A stretch of DNA of 20,462 bases from Phycisphaerales bacterium (lineage in GTDB: Bacteria > Planctomycetota > Phycisphaerae > Phycisphaerales > UBA1924), in assembly GCA_016764015.1 (NCBI GenBank), contig JAESSR010000087.1, positions 1-20,462 of the forward strand, written 5' to 3'. The notes beneath the pieces were generated by a model. It ran no database searches, was not told the origin of the DNA, and saw only the letters and a program-made list of their open reading frames with translations. Positions 15,036-20,462 of the stretch are shown piece by piece. A program made the position numbers and the translations under genes. Numbering within the stretch: the first letter of the stretch is position 1; every line of letters begins with the position of its first letter.

Positions 15036-15072
15036 AAAAAACGCCTTTAGCATCAAGCCAAAGGCGTTTTTT
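15036..15072 (-). terminator. Rho-independent terminator of tRNA-Ala
   Basis: Perfect 13-bp arms AAAAAACGCCTTT (15036-15048) and AAAGGCGTTTTTT (15060-15072) flank an 11-bp spacer. On the minus strand the stem ends in a T-run, 5 bp after the tRNA 3' end. The arms also read as a terminator on the plus strand. Confidence 0.85.
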
Positions 15073-15077
15073 GTAAA

Positions 15078-15150
<73 letters not shown>

Positions 15151-15342
15151 AAAGTGTTCTGTGAGATCAATCGATCTCAGCCGGGAATCGTAGGTCGGTG
15201 CCCGCGATAGTCAACATTGCGCCACATCATCGTGTTATCGGCGAGAAATATTGGGATTTGTCCATTTCCATTGATCCAACCCCCAATCCCATCCGAAGAG
15301 AAATGGGTAAGTAGTTTTCTGATTTTCTAGGAACGGTGCAGT

Positions 15343-15618
15343 ATGAAGCCGACCAATGAACTCAACTGGTGGATCGATCACACGGGATCAACGCACACGC
15401 AGAGCGTGCCGAGCGATCCTCGGCTTGCATTGGCTGTCGGCGTGGTTTACCTTGATTCCAAAGCCGGCGTCATCACTCATCTCAACAACAAGCCTGCGAA
15501 TCATGCGTTGATTTCGCATGAACTGCTCGATGTGCTTCACACCCAGTTTCCGGGCACGCGGTGGTGGATCAAAGACATCAATGCGGTGAGCACGCCCAAG
15601 CACCAGACCGCTTCATAA
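15343..15618 (+). CDS. Small conserved-looking hypothetical protein, 91 residues
   Basis: The family is not recognised. ATG at 15343 follows AGGAACGG, a fair ribosome-binding site. The product is soluble and compact, with LALAVGVVYLDSKAGVITHLNN in the middle and a C-terminal HTQFPGTRWWIKDINAVS. No signal peptide or motif is seen. The frame has balanced host-like composition and stands alone between the tRNA and convergent pyrB, with no terminator visible between the two stops (15618 and 15647). Confidence 0.6.
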   Translation: MKPTNELNWWIDHTGSTHTQSVPSDPRLALAVGVVYLDSKAGVITHLNNKPANHALISHELLDVLHTQFPGTRWWIKDINAVSTPKHQTAS

Positions 15619-15646
15619 ATCTTCATCTAACTAACAATCATCAATC

Positions 15647-16558
15647 TCAATCCGAAGCGATTGCCGTCGCCAGTGCTGCCTTGCGCACCAATACGCCATG
15701 TTTCACCTGATCGAGTATCACGCTCCGATCACCATCGGCTACCTCGCCTGCGATTTCGACGCCTCGGTTCATCGGGCCCGGATGCATCACGATCGCGTCT
15801 TGCTTCATCCGATCTGCCCTCGCTTTGGTTAACCCGAACGATTGGTGGTATTGATCTTTCGATGCGAGCCCCTCGCCGCCGCCGCGTTCAAACTGGATGC
15901 GGAGCATCATCATCACATCGACCTGATCGACCACCGCATCAAGATCATGCACAACTTCGCGTCCTGTCGAACTCATCGAATCGGGCGCCATCGCCTCTGG
16001 ACCAATCACCACAACGCTTGCGCCGAGCGCATTGAGTAGTCCGATGTTCGACCCTGCAACGCGTGATGAAACCACATCGCCAACAATCGCAACGCACAGC
16101 CCCGAAAAATCCCAATCAGTATTGCATTTCAATGATCGCCCGATCGTCAACGCGTCGGCCAATGCTTGGGTCGGGTGTTGATTCTTGCCGTCGCCCGCGT
16201 TGATGACCGGTATCTTTACCTGCTCTGCAATCTGCCGACAAGCGCTCGATTCGCCGAAACGAATCACCAGTGCATCGACACCCATCGCTTCAACTGTCCA
16301 CGCGGTGTCGAGCAGCGTTTCGCCTTTAGAGAGCGATGATCCCTTGCTTGTCAGATCGAGCACATGAGCGCCGAGTTGCTGGGCCGCAAGCGAGAAGCTG
16401 ACCCGTGTACGGGTTGAATCTTCAAAGAACAAGTTCGCAACCGAACGCCCCGCAAGTGTTGCGGGATCAAAGTCGTCATGATGAGCCAACGAGAGAAGTG
16501 CGCGTGCTTGTGACGCGTCTGCGTTTTCCATCGAGATCAGGTGATGCCCGTTCCACAT
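15647..16558 (-). CDS. pyrB: Aspartate carbamoyltransferase catalytic chain
   Basis: The 303-residue cytosolic enzyme condenses carbamoyl phosphate and aspartate to carbamoyl aspartate, the first committed step of pyrimidine synthesis. Carbamoyl-phosphate binding is seen in FEDSTRTRVSF (residues 45-55), the KGET loop (78-81) and HPTQAL (128-133). The aspartate side has LRIQFER (219-225) and HPGPMNRGVEI (259-269). Length matches catalytic chains (about 300-310). ATG at 16558 has GGAG 6 bp upstream. It follows the lipoprotein gene by 32 bp on the same strand and may be cotranscribed. No pyrI or pyrC is next to it in the window. Confidence 0.96.
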   Translation of the reverse strand: MWNGHHLISMENADASQARALLSLAHHDDFDPATLAGRSVANLFFEDSTRTRVSFSLAAQQLGAHVLDLTSKGSSLSKGETLLDTAWTVEAMGVDALVIRFGESSACRQIAEQVKIPVINAGDGKNQHPTQALADALTIGRSLKCNTDWDFSGLCVAIVGDVVSSRVAGSNIGLLNALGASVVVIGPEAMAPDSMSSTGREVVHDLDAVVDQVDVMMMLRIQFERGGGEGLASKDQYHQSFGLTKARADRMKQDAIVMHPGPMNRGVEIAGEVADGDRSVILDQVKHGVLVRKAALATAIASD

Positions 16559-16590
16559 GGCGCGCTCCAGCTTGGTGAATCTTTGCGAAG

Positions 16591-17289
16591 TTAGTTCTCG
16601 ACAGGAACCTCTCGGTATCCGTTTCCTGCTTCGTTGTGTTCATCGATATTGGGTTTGGGTTGTGCTGTTGGTTCTGTCACTATTGCAGGCTGATCTTCTT
16701 GGATCATCTCGTCGACCATCTCAGAACTCTGTATTTCTGGCTGGGCATCATCGTTCCAAGCGGGCACATACACCGGAGGCGTCGGGATTGTCCCCGCTGT
16801 CCAATGCTGTTGCCGATACGCTTTCCACCTGCGAACGCCGCCGCTGAGCCAGACCGTCACATTCTGATCGGTCGTGATCCCATCGAGCCCTGTAAATGGG
16901 TAGATCACATCGACCTTGGCATCGGATGCACGAATCCAGACCCTTCCGATGTGATAGGTCGGCATGTCGGTGCTCATGCCATCGAAAGGCATCGTTGCAC
17001 CAGCGGGCAACTTGGCAATGATTTTGTCGAAAGTCTCAGGAGTTGTGCCGACGGGTAGGTTGATCGCATAGTCGCCAACAACCTCGTGCTCTGCGATGAC
17101 AGCTTCAAGCGCCCTTGTCACGACCGAGATCGATTGCATGTGGTTCGCGTTTTTAAACGCCGGGGCACTGGCAGGCACGGGCACATTGGTATAGCTCACG
17201 CACCCAGTCCCAAACAATGACATCCCGGCCAAGCCGGTCAAGCCGGTCATGCTAATCACGCTTATTGTGCTATAAAGTCTTCGTTTCAT
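16591..17289 (-). CDS. Putative lipoprotein of unknown function
   Basis: The 232-residue product starts at ATG 17289, where AGGCAGGA precedes the start; the frame is open further upstream but without signal-peptide features. Residues 1-30 are a signal peptide with positive KRR, a hydrophobic stretch (VISMTGLTGLAGMSLFG) and a lipobox-like GTGC, so Cys30 would be lipidated. The mature part has beta-rich sequence (YHIGRVWIRASDAKVDVIYPF, VTVWLSGGVRRWKAY) and a Pro/Glu-rich C-terminal tail. I do not recognise the family. It diverges from ubiX and lies upstream of pyrB. Cell-envelope location is inferred from the signal only. Confidence 0.75.
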   Translation of the reverse strand: MKRRLYSTISVISMTGLTGLAGMSLFGTGCVSYTNVPVPASAPAFKNANHMQSISVVTRALEAVIAEHEVVGDYAINLPVGTTPETFDKIIAKLPAGATMPFDGMSTDMPTYHIGRVWIRASDAKVDVIYPFTGLDGITTDQNVTVWLSGGVRRWKAYRQQHWTAGTIPTPPVYVPAWNDDAQPEIQSSEMVDEMIQEDQPAIVTEPTAQPKPNIDEHNEAGNGYREVPVEN

Positions 17290-17408
17290 GCTGTCCTGCC
17301 TTTGTATTCCCGGGTGAGTCGCCCCACCGACATGCGTCCGTGCACTATCATAGATCAGAACCACGCACAACACACCCCCCAAGCATTCAACTTCGATATG
17401 ATCTCACC

Positions 17409-18113
17409 ATGCCAACCCATCAGCCACCCAACCCATCAAGTAATACGCCTATCGAGCCTCGCCGATCTCCGCTGCCCGATCGGCCCGCTTCGCCCACAGG
17501 CAAACGCTATATTGTCGGGATCACCGGCGCATCGGGAGCTGTCTACGCCATCCGCTTGCTCGACCAACTCCTGATCACAGGCAACGAGGTCCACCTCGTC
17601 GTCACCGACTTCGGCAAACGCCTACTCGTTGATGAAATGAACATCTCTTCAGTGTCCCTCGAATCCCTGTGCCCGCACCTGGCCGAGTTTGACAAGAACA
17701 ATCCCCACGCCGAGCACTACCGATCCTTATTGATCGTCCATCCCAACAAAGATGTCGGAGCCGTCATCGCTACGGGCTCCTTTCTCAACGAAGGCATGGT
17801 CATCCTCCCCTGCTCATCAACATCGATGGGTGCCATCGCCACGGGCTCAGGATCGAATCTACTCACCCGCGCCGCCGCTGTCACCCTCAAAGAACGCCGA
17901 AGGCTGATCGTCTGCCACCGCGAAACCCCTCTGAACCTCATCGACATCGAAAACATGCGCACCTTGACCTTAGCCGGCGCGATCATCGCCCCAACAAACC
18001 CAGGGCTCTACCTCAACCCACAGTGCATCAACGACCTCATCGATTTCATCGCCGGCAAAGCATTGGACCTGCTCGGCATCGAGCACGATCTTGATACGAG
18101 GTGGATGGGGTGA
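17409..18113 (+). CDS. ubiX: Flavin prenyltransferase UbiX
   Basis: The 234-residue protein makes prenylated FMN, the cofactor of UbiD-type decarboxylases used in ubiquinone/menaquinone or aromatic acid pathways. Family marks are the FMN-binding GITGASGAVYA (37-47), CSSTSMGAIATGSGSNLLTR and RRLIVCHRETPLN. ATG at 17409 is chosen because the longer frame upstream is unlike UbiX and overlaps the divergent lipoprotein gene start. No good ribosome-binding site is seen at 17409. A Pro/Ser-rich extension of about 30 residues precedes the conserved core, giving more than the roughly 190 residues usual for the family. No ubiD gene is in the window. It ends 12 bp from the convergent dnaE gene. Confidence 0.93.
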   Translation: MPTHQPPNPSSNTPIEPRRSPLPDRPASPTGKRYIVGITGASGAVYAIRLLDQLLITGNEVHLVVTDFGKRLLVDEMNISSVSLESLCPHLAEFDKNNPHAEHYRSLLIVHPNKDVGAVIATGSFLNEGMVILPCSSTSMGAIATGSGSNLLTRAAAVTLKERRRLIVCHRETPLNLIDIENMRTLTLAGAIIAPTNPGLYLNPQCINDLIDFIAGKALDLLGIEHDLDTRWMG

Positions 18114-18125
18114 ACCTTCAGAAGC

Positions 18126-20462
18126 TCACGCCTTCGCGTACTTCTTCCGACGATCATCCTCTTTATTGAGCTCAACACTCACCCCGCCCGCAAGCCGAAC
18201 AGAATCCACTCCCAATTCCCCAGCGAGCATTTTAACCAGCTCTGGGCGAAGCGTCACCTTCCCCACAGCCTTGGGCTCAACCAATACCCACGCATCGGGG
18301 GTCTCAACAATCACTTCGACCGGACGCGCCGACTTGCCCAATGATAAGTCACTGGGATCAATCGGCTCCTTCAACAATGCCTTCGCCGCTTCAAGCCGAT
18401 CTTGGACATCACCATTGAGCCGATCAGGGCGAACCATCACCTGCACCGTACCCTGTTCAAGCGGGTGCCCGTCGATCGGTACTAATCGATCAACAATGAT
18501 CTGGGCATCGCCTCGGGAGTGATCCAGCCGCCCCATGAAGAACTTAGGCTGATCGTCCTCAAGCAAGTGCCCGAACTGACCATAGACATTACTGAACATC
18601 ACCGCGTCAGCCGTCCCTGTCGCGTCTTCGATCGTCAAGATCGCCATCTTCTGCCCGGCGTTGCGTCCATTGCGCATCACGATGATCCGGGTGCTCTGCA
18701 CCATCGCCGCGACGATCACGCGTTTGTCTTGGGCGAGCTTCTTGAGATCACCCACCCGTGTATGCGTAAACGCCCGCACCCAGTGGTTCCACCCCTCCAT
18801 CGGATGGCTCGACACATAGAACCCCAGCGTGTCCTTCTCCTGCTTGAGAATCTCCGCCTCGCTCCAAGGCTCAACCTTCGCCAACATCGCATCAGACTCA
18901 ACCTGCGTTGGCTCGGGCTCATCGCCACCACCAAAGAGCGCGCCCTGACCCGCCGCTTTATCCGCAGCCACCGTTTGCCCAGCACTCACCGCAGATTCAA
19001 TCGACGCCACCAACGATGCCCGCTGATCGCGCGTGTACATATTGTCAAACGCGCCGGCTTTGATCAACGCCTCGATCGTCGCCTTGTTCACACTGCCGCT
19101 GGGCACCCGCTCGCAGAACTCAAACAAACTGCTGAAGACCTTGCGCTCAGGATTCTCTTTATCCGTTCCAAAGTCGCGTTCGTTGACGATGCCTCCGATC
19201 GCCTTGCTCCCCGCGCCCTTGATTGCCTTCAATCCAAACATAATCTGTCCACTGCTCGGCGTGTGCTCTTCGTCATCGCCATACACCACACCGAAGTCGG
19301 GCTTGGAATGGTTCACTTCCGGCGCAAGCACCTCGACGCCCGATCTTAACTCCTCGCCCGTCTTGGGATCGACAAACTTCAATCGCTTGCAGTCCTCAAG
19401 ATACGGGATCCAATCGCTGATCTTCTGTGCCTGGGATTCAAAGCTCAAAAACGCAGCCATGTACTGGCTCGGAAAATAAGTCTTCAAGTACGCCGTCTGA
19501 TACGCAACAATCGCATAGCCCGTCGAATGCGATTTATTAAAACCGTACCCTGCGAACTTGAGGATCAACTCAAAGAGCTCTTCCGCCTTCTTCTTTTCTA
19601 AGCCCTTCTCCGCAGCACCATCGACAAACTTTGGACGCTCGGCATCAATCGTCTTGACCTTCTTCTTGCTGATCGCCTTAATCAACGAATACGCGCTACG
19701 GAGCGGGATCCCGCCAAGCTCATGCACGATCTGCATGACCTGTTCCTGATACACCATCACGCCATAAGTCTCGGCCGTAAACCGATCGACAATCTCGTGC
19801 ACCTTGGGCACTTCTTCCGTGCCGTGCTTGCGTCGGTTGTAATCCGGAATCAGGTCCATAGGACCGGGACGGAACAACGCGTTGGCAGCGATCAGATCCT
19901 CCAACCGGTCGGGCTTCATCGAGTTCAGAAGCTTGCGCATCCCCCCCGATTCGAACTGGAACACGCCCGTGGTATCGCCCCGTTGGAACATAGAAAACAC
20001 AATTGGATCTGTGTATTCCAAACGATCGAGATCGAGCGGATGATCCGCCCCGAGCGCCTTCTCTTTCCCAACCGCGGCCCAGATCTGTTCCTCAGTAAAC
20101 GATTCTTGGATCTCCTGTCGCGCCCGCTCGATGACACTCAGGGTTCGCAAACCCAAGAAGTCCATCTTGAGCAAACCCATCATTTCACAAGTTGGACCAT
20201 CCCACTGCGTGATGATCTCGTGATCCTCAGCGCCCGCCGCCTTGTACAAAGGCACCACCTCATGCAACGGCCGCGTCGCCACGATCACACCCGCCGCATG
20301 CACACTCGAATGCCTTGCCTGCCCCTCGAAGGTCCGCGCGGTATCAATCACCCTCTTGACCATCGGGTCTGTGTCGTACCAGTCCTTCAGATCTGGTTCC
20401 TGCTCGAGCGCCTTATCCAGCGTGATCCCCAGCTCTTCGGGGATCAACTTGGCGAGCTTATC
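18126..20462 (-). CDS. dnaE: DNA polymerase III alpha subunit, 3' part of gene
   Basis: The gene runs off the right edge; about 778 C-terminal residues are present and the N-terminal PHP and first palm residues are outside. Visible landmarks are the palm/finger segments HAAGVIVATRPL, KMDFLGLRTL (third catalytic Asp region), GVFQFESGGMRKLL, LFRPGPMDLIP, YGVMVYQEQVMQI and FNKSHSTGYAIVAYQTAYLK, then a helix-hairpin-helix region (IEALIKAGAFDNM) and an OB fold (RVIVAAMVQSTRIIV to QIIVDRLVPI). This is the replicative polymerase of the holoenzyme. It ends in a basic DDRRKKYAKA tail. It is convergent to ubiX. Confidence 0.97.
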   Translation of the reverse strand, partial: DKLAKLIPEELGITLDKALEQEPDLKDWYDTDPMVKRVIDTARTFEGQARHSSVHAAGVIVATRPLHEVVPLYKAAGAEDHEIITQWDGPTCEMMGLLKMDFLGLRTLSVIERARQEIQESFTEEQIWAAVGKEKALGADHPLDLDRLEYTDPIVFSMFQRGDTTGVFQFESGGMRKLLNSMKPDRLEDLIAANALFRPGPMDLIPDYNRRKHGTEEVPKVHEIVDRFTAETYGVMVYQEQVMQIVHELGGIPLRSAYSLIKAISKKKVKTIDAERPKFVDGAAEKGLEKKKAEELFELILKFAGYGFNKSHSTGYAIVAYQTAYLKTYFPSQYMAAFLSFESQAQKISDWIPYLEDCKRLKFVDPKTGEELRSGVEVLAPEVNHSKPDFGVVYGDDEEHTPSSGQIMFGLKAIKGAGSKAIGGIVNERDFGTDKENPERKVFSSLFEFCERVPSGSVNKATIEALIKAGAFDNMYTRDQRASLVASIESAVSAGQTVAADKAAGQGALFGGGDEPEPTQVESDAMLAKVEPWSEAEILKQEKDTLGFYVSSHPMEGWNHWVRAFTHTRVGDLKKLAQDKRVIVAAMVQSTRIIVMRNGRNAGQKMAILTIEDATGTADAVMFSNVYGQFGHLLEDDQPKFFMGRLDHSRGDAQIIVDRLVPIDGHPLEQGTVQVMVRPDRLNGDVQDRLEAAKALLKEPIDPSDLSLGKSARPVEVIVETPDAWVLVEPKAVGKVTLRPELVKMLAGELGVDSVRLAGGVSVELNKEDDRRKKYAKA

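Noticed and set aside
15162..15179. TGAGATC-AATC-GATCTCA inverted repeat upstream of tRNA-Ala as a regulatory site
   Set aside because: It is short, lacks a T-run and no transcript is known to end there; position alone does not support a role.
18519..19349. Plus-strand open frame of 276 codons inside dnaE
   Set aside because: It is antisense to strongly conserved dnaE coding sequence and has Arg/His-rich composition typical of a shadow frame in GC-rich DNA.

Overview
This is a bacterial chromosomal window with two parts. From about position 15,036 to the right edge it is ordinary housekeeping sequence: a tRNA-Ala(GGC) with its terminator, a small hypothetical gene, pyrB, a lipoprotein gene, ubiX and the 3' part of dnaE. 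From the left edge to about 15,035 it is a mobile or accessory island whose left end is outside the window. The protein style (divergent tyrosine integrase, ParB-methyltransferase fusion, short GC-rich hairpin repeats) suggests a planctomycete, perhaps Phycisphaerae. That is an impression from the sequence, not a database result.

Island layout, left to right. (a) 1-1716: a truncated AbiEi-type antitoxin gene (minus strand) diverges from an AAA_14/DUF4143 ATPase; two palindromes lie between them. (b) 1933-5573: a minus-strand block with an operator-like inverted repeat over a sigma70-like promoter, two small unknown genes, a large serine recombinase and an unknown 284-residue protein. (c) 5574-6829: about 1.25 kb with almost no coding potential, holding a GC-rich segment and many short tight-loop inverted repeats. 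(d) 6830-10270: a minus-strand set comprising a ParB-domain/DNA-methyltransferase fusion, a DnaX-like clamp-loader ATPase and a primase-associated helicase-like ATPase. These resemble a replication module of the element. (e) 10390-11885: a plus-strand excisionase-like HTH gene overlapping a tyrosine integrase gene. (f) 11896-14879: a minus-strand, low-GC, three-gene ABC-three-component (ABC-3C) conflict system of an Mrr-like nuclease/CTD protein, middle component MC6 and a DUF2326 ABC ATPase. (g) 14880-15035: a spacer with three CGGGTCAG repeats, then the tRNA terminator and the tRNA.

How it fits together. The tyrosine integrase, its HTH partner and the replication-like genes look like the core of an integrated element placed at the 3' side of tRNA-Ala. 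The ABC-3C operon is likely defence cargo at the tRNA-proximal end, and the AbiEi gene and serine recombinase make the left part look like a second or composite element. The most unusual parts are the clamp-loader/helicase/ParB-methyltransferase cluster beside a hairpin-rich noncoding stretch that could be an origin or a structured RNA, and an eight-G tract in the middle gene of the ABC-3C operon that could permit phase variation.
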